From Lutibacter oceani (lineage in GTDB: Bacteria > Bacteroidota > Bacteroidia > Flavobacteriales > Flavobacteriaceae): DNA of 64,000 nucleotides. Shown here piece after piece: positions 55,203 through 63,150 of the stretch (within the stretch, counting starts at the first letter, position 1; each line of letters begins with the position of its first letter). The notes under the pieces were generated by a model. It was given only the letters and a program-made list of their open reading frames with translations. It was not told the DNA's origin and did not search any database. The translations under genes and the position numbers were made by a program. The stretch lies in NCBI RefSeq assembly GCF_003384935.1, contig NZ_QTTQ01000011.1, positions 678,718 to 742,717 on the forward strand, read 5' to 3'.

Positions 55203-56021
55203 ATGATACTAATTAAAACACCCGAAGAAATTGAATTAATGCGTGAAAGCGCCTTAATAGTTTCCAAAACTTTAGGTTTATTGGCAAAAGAAGTTAAACC
55301 AGGTGTTACCACCTTATTTTTAGACAAATTGGCTGAAGAATTTATTAGAGATCAAGGCGCAATTCCGGGTTTTTTGGGTTTATACGATTTTCCAAACACA
55401 CTTTGCATGAGTCCTAATGCACAAGTTGTTCATGGAATTCCAAATGACAAACCATTACAAGATGGAGATATTATTTCTATTGATTGCGGTGCACTAAAAA
55501 ATGGTTTTTATGGTGACCATGCATATACTTTTGAAGTTGGAGAGGTTGCTGCTGAAACTAAAAAGTTATTGCAAATAACAAAAGAAAGTTTATACGAAGG
55601 AATAAGCGCATTTAAAGCTGGAAATAGAGTTGGCGATGTAGGTTTTGCAATTCAGAACTATTGTGAAAAACATGGATATGGAATTGTACGTGAATTAGTT
55701 GGACACGGGCTAGGAAGAAAAATGCACGAAGATCCAGAAATGCCAAATTATGGCAAAAGAGGAAGAGGTAAAAAATTTGTAGAAGGAATGGTTGTAGCTA
55801 TTGAGCCAATGGTTAATTTAGGAACACACAGAATAAATCAACTTAATGATGGCTGGACAATTTTAACAAAAGATAATAAACCCAGTGCACATTTTGAACA
55901 TGATGTGGCTATTGTAAATGGCAAACCCGAATTACTTTCAACCTTTAAATACATATACAATGCTTTAGGTATTGAAAGTGATGAAGAAGAAAAATTTAGA
56001 CAAAAACCTTTAGTTTTATAA
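55203..56021 (+). CDS. map: methionine aminopeptidase, type I
   Basis: The 272-residue protein has the metal ligands of a type I enzyme: 'VVHGIPNDK' (His), 'IISIDCGALKNGFYGDHAYT' (two Asp), 'GHGLGRKMHEDPEMPNY', and glutamates in 'VVAIEPMVN' and 'HFEHDVAIV'. It removes the initiator methionine. It is the first gene of a compact operon: the cupin starts two bases after its stop and the methyltransferase four bases after the cupin. Confidence 0.97.
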   Translation: MILIKTPEEIELMRESALIVSKTLGLLAKEVKPGVTTLFLDKLAEEFIRDQGAIPGFLGLYDFPNTLCMSPNAQVVHGIPNDKPLQDGDIISIDCGALKNGFYGDHAYTFEVGEVAAETKKLLQITKESLYEGISAFKAGNRVGDVGFAIQNYCEKHGYGIVRELVGHGLGRKMHEDPEMPNYGKRGRGKKFVEGMVVAIEPMVNLGTHRINQLNDGWTILTKDNKPSAHFEHDVAIVNGKPELLSTFKYIYNALGIESDEEEKFRQKPLVL

Positions 56022-56023
56022 AA

Positions 56024-56341
56024 ATGCTTAAAGTAATTGAAAATTTTGAACAAAAAGAAATTATGCCCGGTTTTAAAGGCAAATTTGTACATACAAATAG
56101 TTTTACAATTGCATTTTGGGAAATAACAAAAGGTGCTATTTTACCTGAACATTCACATATTCACGAACAAACAACTCAAGTAATAGAAGGAAAACTTGAA
56201 ATGACTATCAACAATGAAACGATGATTTTAGAACCCGGCATGATTGTTAGCATTCCTTCAAATGTAGTGCATAGTGGAAAAGCTCTAACCACATGTAAAT
56301 TAACAGATACATTTTGTCCGGTTAGAGAAGACTACAACTAA
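56024..56341 (+). CDS. small cupin-domain protein
   Basis: The 105-residue single cupin contains 'LPEHSHIHEQTTQVIEGKLE' (motif 1 with His ligands) and 'GMIVSIPSNVVHSG' (motif 2). It probably binds a divalent metal. The substrate is unknown. The gene sits two bases after map and four bases before a methyltransferase, so all three are likely one operon; no functional link to map is evident. Confidence 0.85.
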   Translation: MLKVIENFEQKEIMPGFKGKFVHTNSFTIAFWEITKGAILPEHSHIHEQTTQVIEGKLEMTINNETMILEPGMIVSIPSNVVHSGKALTTCKLTDTFCPVREDYN

Positions 56342-56345
56342 AAGC

Positions 56346-57113
56346 ATGTTAAACAAAGTTTTTAAATTTTTTCTGAACGCTGTTCCGCGTCCAATTTTAA
56401 TTAAACTTAGTTATTGGGTTACTCCATTAGTTTCATTTTATTTAAAAGGAACTAAGTTTACCGATCCAATTGATGGTAAAAGTTTTAGGAAGTTTTTACC
56501 TTATGGATATGGGAGTCAGCGTACAAATGTATTAGCTCCAGGGACACTTTCATTAGAACGTCATAGATTGCTATGGTTGTATCTAAAGAATGAAACGGAT
56601 TTTTTTACAGGTCCCAAAAAAGTATTGCATATGGCGCCGGAGCAATGTTTTTTGAAACTTTTTAAAAAGCAGAAAAATTTAGATTATATAACTGCTGATT
56701 TATATTCACCTATTGCAGATGTAAAGGCAGATATTTGTAATTTACCTTTTGAAGACAATTCGTTTGATATTGTTTTTTGTAATCACGTGTTGGAACATAT
56801 TGAAGATGATAAAAAAGCAATGAGTGAATTGTACCGCGTTTTAAAAGTTGGAGGGATGGGAATATTTCAAATTCCACAGGATTTAACCCTTGAAACCACT
56901 TATGAAGATTTTTCAATAACATCTCCTGAAGAACGCGCAAAACATTTTGGGCAATATGACCACGTGCGTGTGTACGGTAAAGACTATTTTAACAGACTTA
57001 GAAATGTTGGATTTAAGGTGAATGAAGTAGATTATTCAAAAACCTTTTCAGAAAAACTAATTAAAAAATATTGTTTGGTTAAAGGCGAAATTTTACCAGT
57101 TTGTACTAAATAA
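56346..57113 (+). CDS. class I SAM-dependent methyltransferase
   Basis: The 255-residue protein has a Methyltransf_11-like core. It begins with a hydrophobic segment 'VPRPILIKLSYWVTPLVSFY' that may associate with membrane. Motif-like 'VLHMAPEQCFLKLF' stands where the glycine-rich SAM loop is expected, and 'LPFEDNSFDIVFCNHVLEHI' and 'YRVLKVGGMGIFQIPQ' are conserved motifs II and III. The variant loop is usual in one Bacteroidota subgroup. Substrate unknown. Confidence 0.85.
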   Translation: MLNKVFKFFLNAVPRPILIKLSYWVTPLVSFYLKGTKFTDPIDGKSFRKFLPYGYGSQRTNVLAPGTLSLERHRLLWLYLKNETDFFTGPKKVLHMAPEQCFLKLFKKQKNLDYITADLYSPIADVKADICNLPFEDNSFDIVFCNHVLEHIEDDKKAMSELYRVLKVGGMGIFQIPQDLTLETTYEDFSITSPEERAKHFGQYDHVRVYGKDYFNRLRNVGFKVNEVDYSKTFSEKLIKKYCLVKGEILPVCTK

Positions 57114-58100
57114 TTAGTTATTGAAATTTGCAGACTTATACGTTTGCATATCTCCATTTTCATCTGCATAAATTAAAAATGCTTTTAGCTCTGTATGATT
57201 TTCCAAAAACTCTTTTGATTTTTCAAAACCCATTGCCATAAGTGCAGTTGCATAACCATCAACATCGGCACAATCAGATTTTGAAATTACCGATGCACTT
57301 AATAAATTGCTTTCGTTAGCATAACCCGTTTTAGCATTTATGGTATGCACATATTTTTTACCATCAGCTGTTGTTCTGTATTTTCTATAATTGCCTGAAG
57401 TTGCTATAGATTCATTATGCAATTGAATGGTTGTTGCAAATGTACGAGAGCCATCAAAATTTGGGTTTTCAATAGCAATGGTCCAAGCATTTCCTTTTTG
57501 GTTTACTCCCCTTGCTCTAATTTCACCCCCAATTTCAACCATATAGTTTTCAATATTTGAAGCTTCAAAATTTCTTCCAACTAAATCTACCAAATACCCT
57601 TTTGCAATAGCATTAAAATCGAAATAAATTTCAGGATATTCTTTTTTAACCTTTTTATTTTCAATGCTTACCTTATTAAAACCTACATATTTTAATAAAG
57701 ATTTTATTTTTACCGAATCTAAATCTTCAATTTTTGCTTCAGGACCAAAACCCCAAGCATTTACTAAAATTCCAACAGTTGGATCAAAATCCCCATCTGT
57801 TTCCTTATAAATTTTTTCAGACTTTTTAAAAACCTCTTCAAAAATAGCATCAACAACTATGGTTGTATCGCCTTTATTTATTTTTGAAATGTTTGAAGTT
57901 GGAATATAAGTTGAGGCGGAATTATTTACAGCTTTAATTATACTATCAATTTCTAAATTAAAACCATCATTTTCGGTATCAATATATTTAATAGAATATG
58001 TAGTTCCGATTGCGTTTCCTTGTAAAACCTTTAAATCTGAATTTTTATTTTCACATGAAAATAATAGAATAAAACTTATAATAAATAGATAATTCTTCAT
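57114..58100 (-). CDS. apbE: FAD:protein FMN transferase
   Basis: The ATG at 58100 (328 residues) places the lipoprotein signal 'LFIISFILLFSCENKNSD' at the N-terminus; the open frame extends 24 codons further upstream without merit. The ApbE signature parts are 'GTTYSIKYID', 'FDPTVGILVNAWGFG', 'DFNAIAKGYLVDLVG' and 'YMVEIGGEIRARG'. ApbE attaches FMN to a threonine of flavoproteins such as NqrB/NqrC, which flavobacteria often carry. Here it is not next to an nqr cluster. Confidence 0.94.
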   Translation of the reverse strand: MKNYLFIISFILLFSCENKNSDLKVLQGNAIGTTYSIKYIDTENDGFNLEIDSIIKAVNNSASTYIPTSNISKINKGDTTIVVDAIFEEVFKKSEKIYKETDGDFDPTVGILVNAWGFGPEAKIEDLDSVKIKSLLKYVGFNKVSIENKKVKKEYPEIYFDFNAIAKGYLVDLVGRNFEASNIENYMVEIGGEIRARGVNQKGNAWTIAIENPNFDGSRTFATTIQLHNESIATSGNYRKYRTTADGKKYVHTINAKTGYANESNLLSASVISKSDCADVDGYATALMAMGFEKSKEFLENHTELKAFLIYADENGDMQTYKSANFNN

Positions 58101-58136
58101 AATTATATATAACTTTTGTAAAAATTTTCCCTTTTG

Positions 58137-58144
58137 CAAAGATA
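58137..58144 (-). promoter_or_regulatory. candidate -7 element for apbE
   Basis: On the minus strand TATCTTTG lies 36 bases before the ATG at 58100. No -33 TTG at the right distance is visible. Confidence 0.45.
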
Positions 58145-58186
58145 TAATATAAATAAGTCTTAAAATCATCATAAAATCTATAAATA

Positions 58187-58219
58187 TTTGTAAATGTAAT
58201 CTACTTTTTTTTAACTTTG
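58187..58219 (+). promoter_or_regulatory. promoter of the OmpA-family gene
   Basis: TTTG (58187-58190) and TAACTTTG (58212-58219) are separated by 21 bases, a good TTTG/TAnnTTTG pair. The ATG at 58242 lies 22 bases further. Confidence 0.65.
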
Positions 58220-58241
58220 ATGCTCTAAATTAGTATATATT

Positions 58242-59084
58242 ATGAAAAAAAGTTTTGTGTTGGTATTAATAGTATCAATTGTATTAAGTTCTTGTGTTTC
58301 CCAAAAAAAATACACCGAATTAGAAGATAATTTTAATTCGAAAAGTAAAGAATTGGTTGATGTAAAAGCCGATTTAATGAAATGTAGAATTGAAGGTGAA
58401 AGTAAAATTTCTTCATTAGAACAACAAGTTGATGGTTTAAAAAAGGATAAAGAAAAAACATTAGAGTATGTTGATAATTTAACTGTATTATCCAAATCTT
58501 CAATGGATAACATAAAAGAAACATTGGCTCAAATGGGTAAAAAGGATGAGTATATTCAACATATCCAAAAAGCAATGACACGTAAAGATTCTATAAACTT
58601 AGCTTTAGGTTTTCAGTTAAAAAGCGTGTTAAAAGATGGATTTAATGATGAAGACATTCAAGTAGATGTTGAAAAAACTGTAGTATACATTTCTATTGCT
58701 GATAAATTGTTATTCAAAAGTGGTAGCGCAACTATTTCTTCTGATGCAAAAAGAGTGTTAGGTAAAGTTGCTGAAGTGATTGGTGCTCAACAAGATTTAG
58801 AAGTAATGGTTGAAGGTTATACCGATAATAAACCAATTAGCACTGCAGGCATAAAAGACAACTGGGATTTAAGTGTTAAACGTGCAACTTCTGTTATTAG
58901 AGTGCTTCAAAATGATTTTAACATTAAGCCTGAGCGTTTAATTGCCGCTGGTAGAAGTGAGTATAAGCCTTTAGAAACTAATGATACTGTTGATGGTAGA
59001 GCAAGAAATAGAAGAACACGTATTGTTTTAATGCCTAAATTAGAGCAGTTTTTTGATTTGCTTGAAAATAAAATAGAAAATTAA
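58242..59084 (+). CDS. OmpA-family lipoprotein
   Basis: The 280-residue protein has a lipoprotein signal ('LIVSIVLSSCVSQKKY', Cys17). A coiled coil spans about residues 25-95 ('KKDKEKTLEYVDNLTVLSKS'). A C-terminal OmpA domain follows: 'LLFKSGSATISSDAKRVLGK', 'VEGYTDNKPISTAGIKDNWD' and 'AAGRSEYKPLETND', with the Asp and Arg that bind diaminopimelate of peptidoglycan. It resembles Pal-like cell-wall anchors with an extended coil. It tethers the outer membrane to the wall. It is single-gene, closed by a terminator at 59112. Confidence 0.9.
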   Translation: MKKSFVLVLIVSIVLSSCVSQKKYTELEDNFNSKSKELVDVKADLMKCRIEGESKISSLEQQVDGLKKDKEKTLEYVDNLTVLSKSSMDNIKETLAQMGKKDEYIQHIQKAMTRKDSINLALGFQLKSVLKDGFNDEDIQVDVEKTVVYISIADKLLFKSGSATISSDAKRVLGKVAEVIGAQQDLEVMVEGYTDNKPISTAGIKDNWDLSVKRATSVIRVLQNDFNIKPERLIAAGRSEYKPLETNDTVDGRARNRRTRIVLMPKLEQFFDLLENKIEN

Positions 59085-59108
59085 AATAAGAGTGAATCTT
59101 TTTTACAA

Positions 59109-59137
59109 AAAAACACGCCCTTGGCGTGTTTTTTTTG
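59109..59137 (+). terminator. terminator after OmpA-family gene
   Basis: Stem AACACGCC/GGCGTGTT (59112-59119, 59123-59130) with a seven-T tract. Confidence 0.88.
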
Positions 59138-59162
59138 CATCCATTTTTAAGTAAATAAATCT

Positions 59163-59170
59163 TATATTTG
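59163..59170 (+). promoter_or_regulatory. candidate promoter of the epimerase-like gene
   Basis: TATATTTG lies 40 bases before the ATG at 59211 and is downstream of the previous terminator. Confidence 0.5.
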
Positions 59171-59210
59171 AATATAAACATTCCAATTATAGGAACTTTA
59201 AAAAAACTAA

Positions 59211-60200
59211 ATGAAAGTTTTATTTATTGGCGGCACTGGAAATATTAGTACTGCTTCAAGCAAATTAGCTATAAAAAAAGGAATTGACCTTTATCATTTT
59301 AATAGAGGTGTTAACTCAGCTAAAATCTCAGGTGTTAAAACAATATTTGGAGATATTAAAAATCCAAAAGATTTAGAAGAACTAAAAAAACATACTTGGG
59401 ATGTTGTTGTAAATTGGATTGCTTTTTTACCAGAAGATATTGAGAATGATATTCAATTATTCAAAGGAAAAACAAAACAATACATTTTTATTAGTTCAGC
59501 ATCTTGCTACCAAACACCTTTAAGCTACCCAATAATTACAGAATCTACTCCTCTAAAAAACAACCTTTGGGAATACTCTAACAATAAAATTAAATGCGAA
59601 GAACTATTATTACAGGCTTATAGAAAAGTTGATTTTCCTATTACAATTGTTCGTCCATCTCATACCTATGACATTGTAATTCCAATAGCAATTGGAGGTT
59701 TTAATGAATATACTACAGTTGATAGAATTTTAAAAGGAAAAGAAATTATTATTCATGGTGATGGAACTTCTTTGTGGACCGTTACGCATGCCGACGATTT
59801 TGCAAAAGGTTTTGTTGGTTTGTTAGGTTTAACACAAGCTGTTGGGCATACATTTCATATTACTTCTGATGAAGTCTTAACATGGAATATGATTTATAAA
59901 ATTTTAGCCGACAGTTTAGGTTGTGAAGCAAAAATTGTTCATATAGCTTCTAGTTTTATTGGTAAAATTGAACCTTCATTTAAAAGCGGATTATTAGGAG
60001 ACAAAAGTGAAAGCGTTATTTTTGACAATACTAAAATTAAAACTTTTGTACCAGCGTTTAAAGCTACAATACCATTTTCTGAAGGCATAAAAAGAACTTT
60101 AAAATGGTTTGATGAAAATCCTGATAAAAAAATAATAAACCCTAAAACTAATGCCCAAATTGATAAAATTTTAGCAGCTTATAAAAAATTGTTTTATTGA
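59211..60200 (+). CDS. NAD-dependent epimerase/dehydratase (atypical SDR)
   Basis: The 329-residue protein begins with the Rossmann motif 'VLFIGGTGNISTASSKLAIK' (GxxGxxS/T type). The sequence then continues 'FISSASCYQTPLSYPIITES' and a tail domain with 'VTHADDFAKGFVGLLG'. The usual Tyr-x3-Lys is less clear ('YSNNKIKCEELLLQAYRK' has the Lys). The pattern matches atypical SDRs related to nucleotide-sugar epimerases and chloroplast stem-loop-binding proteins. Role unknown. It ends 47 bases before a lipoprotein gene on the same strand. Confidence 0.8.
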   Translation: MKVLFIGGTGNISTASSKLAIKKGIDLYHFNRGVNSAKISGVKTIFGDIKNPKDLEELKKHTWDVVVNWIAFLPEDIENDIQLFKGKTKQYIFISSASCYQTPLSYPIITESTPLKNNLWEYSNNKIKCEELLLQAYRKVDFPITIVRPSHTYDIVIPIAIGGFNEYTTVDRILKGKEIIIHGDGTSLWTVTHADDFAKGFVGLLGLTQAVGHTFHITSDEVLTWNMIYKILADSLGCEAKIVHIASSFIGKIEPSFKSGLLGDKSESVIFDNTKIKTFVPAFKATIPFSEGIKRTLKWFDENPDKKIINPKTNAQIDKILAAYKKLFY

Positions 60201-60247
60201 ATAAAAAATGTAACTTGTTAACTGCATTTTTTACAAAAACCCTAAAT

Positions 60248-60631
60248 ATGATATCTCTAAAATTTCTAAATAATAAATCGTTAAATAAAATTATTATTAT
60301 TCTTGTATGTTTTTGTTTATTACAAAGTTGCAAAGTTTATCAAGATCCTATTTCATTAAATGAAGCAGCAAATAATACTTCAAAGGGTTATTATAAGGTT
60401 ACCATGCATAATGGAGATGAATATATTTATGAAAGAATAGAACTTAATAACGATAATAATTACATTGGTTTTTTAATAAAGGATAAGCAGCCTACTGAAA
60501 CAGTTTTAAAAACTGAAGAAATTAAATCAATTCAAAAGCAAAATAAAAAATCTTCAGGATTTTCAAATTTCTTAGGGATTGGTGTTGGAATTGGATCAAT
60601 TGTTTTAGCAGTATTAATGTTTGGTAATTAA
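60248..60631 (+). CDS. small lipoprotein, unknown function
   Basis: The ATG at 60248 gives 127 residues with signal 'IIIILVCFCLLQSCKVYQ'; an open TTG 17 codons earlier would overlap the preceding stop and is disfavoured. The mature part has a beta-rich segment ('YKVTMHNGDEYIYERIELNN', 'IKSIQKQNKKS') and ends in a hydrophobic, glycine-rich stretch ('FLGIGVGIGSIVLAVLMFGN') that may be a membrane helix. Not recognised. Confidence 0.6.
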   Translation: MISLKFLNNKSLNKIIIILVCFCLLQSCKVYQDPISLNEAANNTSKGYYKVTMHNGDEYIYERIELNNDNNYIGFLIKDKQPTETVLKTEEIKSIQKQNKKSSGFSNFLGIGVGIGSIVLAVLMFGN

Positions 60632-60728
60632 TTTAATTCCCTCATCTTTAAACAATCTTTAGTTCTTCATTTAAATTTTATATTACAAACTTCATCAAAC
60701 TTATTATAATAATTTATAATATTAAAAT

Positions 60729-61199
60729 ATGCATCAGGAAATTGAACGTAAATTTTTAGTAAAAGGTGATTTTAAAAAACATACCATAAAAAAGTATAAA
60801 ATTGAGCAAGGCTTTTTATCCACTGTTCCCGAACGTACAGTACGCGTTAGAATTAAAGATGATAAAGGGTTTATAACTATAAAAGGAATTGGGAACAACT
60901 CCGGTACAACAAGATTTGAATGGGAAAAGGAAATTTCTTTTAAAGATGCTAAAAATTTATTAGAACTCTGTGAACCAACAGTTATTAAAAAAAGAAGGTA
61001 TATTATACCTACAAATAACAATTTATTTTTTGAAGTTGATGAGTTTTTTGGTAAAAACAAAGGCTTATTACTTGCTGAAATTGAATTACCTAGTGAAGAT
61101 TTTAAATTTGAAAAGCCTGGTTGGTTGGGAGCAGAAGTTACAGGTCAAAAAAAATACTATAATTCTTCAATCTCTAAAAACCCATTTTGTAATTGGTAA
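60729..61199 (+). CDS. CYTH-domain protein (triphosphate tunnel enzyme)
   Basis: The 156-residue protein starts with the diagnostic ExExK motif ('EIERKFLVKGDFKKH'). The basic and acidic strands of the triphosphate tunnel fold follow: 'TVRVRIKDDKGFITIKGIG', 'TRFEWEKEI', 'KRRYIIPTNNNLFFEVDEF' and 'LAEIELPSED'. It most likely hydrolyses inorganic triphosphate or a nucleotide triphosphate with a divalent metal; an adenylate-cyclase role is not implied. Length is that of the minimal form. Confidence 0.9.
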   Translation: MHQEIERKFLVKGDFKKHTIKKYKIEQGFLSTVPERTVRVRIKDDKGFITIKGIGNNSGTTRFEWEKEISFKDAKNLLELCEPTVIKKRRYIIPTNNNLFFEVDEFFGKNKGLLLAEIELPSEDFKFEKPGWLGAEVTGQKKYYNSSISKNPFCNW

Positions 61200-61236
61200 A
61201 TAAATGCTATCTTCAAAATTTATTAAAATTCATTAA

Positions 61237-63054
61237 ATGTTAGAGTTATCAGGAATTATAATATTAGGAATTATTGCACAATGGTTTGCCTGGAAATTTA
61301 AAATTCCTGCAATTTTACCATTAATTTTAATTGGTTTGTTTGTAGGACCTATTTCAACTTTAATTTCAGAGGACGGAACAAAATGGATTGAGCCTGTTTG
61401 GAATGGAACGGAAGGATTATTTCCGGGAGAACGCCTTTTTAATTTTGTTTCATTAGCAATAAGTATTATTCTTTTTGAAGGAGGATTAACATTAAAAAAA
61501 GAAGAAATTTTAAATGTAGGTCCAGCAATTGGTAAATTAATTACATTAGGATCTTTAGTTACATTTATTGGAGCAGGTGTTGCAGCACATTTTATTTTTG
61601 ACTTAAGTTGGGCAATTTCATTTTTGTTTTCCGCTTTAATAATTGTTACAGGGCCAACTGTTATTGCACCGATTTTAAGAAACATTCCACTAAAAAAAGA
61701 CGTTTCAGCAGTATTAAAATGGGAAGGAATTCTAATAGATCCAATAGGTGCATTGGTTGCCGTTTTAGTATTTGAATTTATTAGTGTTGGTGCTGGATAC
61801 GAGTATACAAGAGAGGCGTTAATTGAGTTTGGTAAAATTGTAATTATTGGTCTTTCAATAGGTTTTACATCGGCATATGCACTTTATTATTCGTTGAAAT
61901 TTAAAATAATTCCTCGTTATTTATTAAATGTAATCACACTAGCAAGTGTATTAACAGTATTCGTTTTGTCAGATTTATTCGCACATGAATCTGGATTACT
62001 GGCAGTTGTAGTTATGGGAATGGTAATTGGAAATATGAAGGTTGAAGGACTAAAAGAAATATTATACTTTAAAGAATCTTTAAGTATTTTATTAATATCA
62101 ATATTATTTATTTTGCTTTCAGCCAATATTAATATTGAAGATTTATTGTTGCTTAATAGATGGGAAACAGCAGTACTTTTTTTAGTGGTTGTGTTTGTTT
62201 TAAGACCTTTATCAGTTTTTTTAAGTACGTTAGGTTCAGGGTTAAAATTTAACGAAAAACTGTTTATAAGCTGGGTAGGACCAAGAGGAATTGTTGCAGC
62301 TGGAATCGCCTCATTATTTGGTTTAAAATTGGTTATGCAGGGTGAGCCAGGTGCAAAATACATAACACCTTTAGTTTTTATGATTGTTCTTGGAACAGTT
62401 TTATTAAACGCAACAACAGCAAGGTTATTTGCCAAAATTGTTGGTGTATTTTTAAAATCTTCTGACGGAATTATAATTATAGGTGCTTCAAATTTTGCGC
62501 GATTAATAGCCAATTATTTGAAGAATAATGGAAGAAGAGTTGTGTTGATTGATAATAATGAAAGTCATATAGAAAAAGCAAAATCATTGGGGTTAGAAGC
62601 TATTCAAGGTGATGTTTATTCCGATGAACTCTTGGGCGATGTTGAGTTAAATGATATTGGTTATTTGTTGGCGTTAACCGGAGGCGCAGCTGTAAATGAA
62701 TATGCTCTTGAAAAATTTGCACCAATATTTGGCGAAAATGGTGCATTTAGAATTATTTCTACCGATGAAATGCAAAAAGGCAATTTAGTTCCAAATAAAA
62801 AATTATTTACTCATAAAGATGATTTTCTAAATTTAAGTGAAGTTGTACGCGATTTTCCGTTGGTAAATGAAGTTAAGGTGAATTCTAATGCTCAATATAT
62901 TGAATTATTGAAAGAAATTAATGATGAAAAACAAGCAATTCCAATGTTTTTGAAAGACAATGAAGGTGTTATTCATATCATTTCTTCATTAGATGAATCC
63001 ATGGAAATTGAAAAAGGTAATACTCTAATTTATATCGGAAAAACAATTATTTAA
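61237..63054 (+). CDS. cation:proton antiporter with TrkA-N domain
   Basis: The 605-residue protein has about 12 membrane helices of the CPA1/NhaP type ('GPTVIAPILRNIPLK', 'LKWEGILIDPIGALVAVLVF' with the ion-binding acidic residue, and 'FISWVGPRGIVAAGIASLFG'). A cytoplasmic regulatory TrkA-N Rossmann domain follows ('IIIIGASNFARLIANYLKNN', 'VVLIDNNESHIEKAKSLGLE'). Its final part resembles TrkA-C. It exchanges Na+ or K+ for protons, regulated by nucleotide binding. It stands alone between the CYTH gene and the phosphoesterase. Confidence 0.92.
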   Translation: MLELSGIIILGIIAQWFAWKFKIPAILPLILIGLFVGPISTLISEDGTKWIEPVWNGTEGLFPGERLFNFVSLAISIILFEGGLTLKKEEILNVGPAIGKLITLGSLVTFIGAGVAAHFIFDLSWAISFLFSALIIVTGPTVIAPILRNIPLKKDVSAVLKWEGILIDPIGALVAVLVFEFISVGAGYEYTREALIEFGKIVIIGLSIGFTSAYALYYSLKFKIIPRYLLNVITLASVLTVFVLSDLFAHESGLLAVVVMGMVIGNMKVEGLKEILYFKESLSILLISILFILLSANINIEDLLLLNRWETAVLFLVVVFVLRPLSVFLSTLGSGLKFNEKLFISWVGPRGIVAAGIASLFGLKLVMQGEPGAKYITPLVFMIVLGTVLLNATTARLFAKIVGVFLKSSDGIIIIGASNFARLIANYLKNNGRRVVLIDNNESHIEKAKSLGLEAIQGDVYSDELLGDVELNDIGYLLALTGGAAVNEYALEKFAPIFGENGAFRIISTDEMQKGNLVPNKKLFTHKDDFLNLSEVVRDFPLVNEVKVNSNAQYIELLKEINDEKQAIPMFLKDNEGVIHIISSLDESMEIEKGNTLIYIGKTII

Positions 63055-63150
63055 TTAACTAATAATTAATATTCTACAAACTATTTATTAACAACTACTT
63101 CAGTACTTGCGTGCATATAATTATTGATTTTTATATGCAAATTCCATCGT

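Noticed and set aside
61917-62513. 198-codon antisense frame in the antiporter gene
   Set aside because: Overlaps a clear cation:proton antiporter with TrkA-N domain on the other strand; composition rich in Thr/Ile/Asn is typical of antisense of membrane helices.
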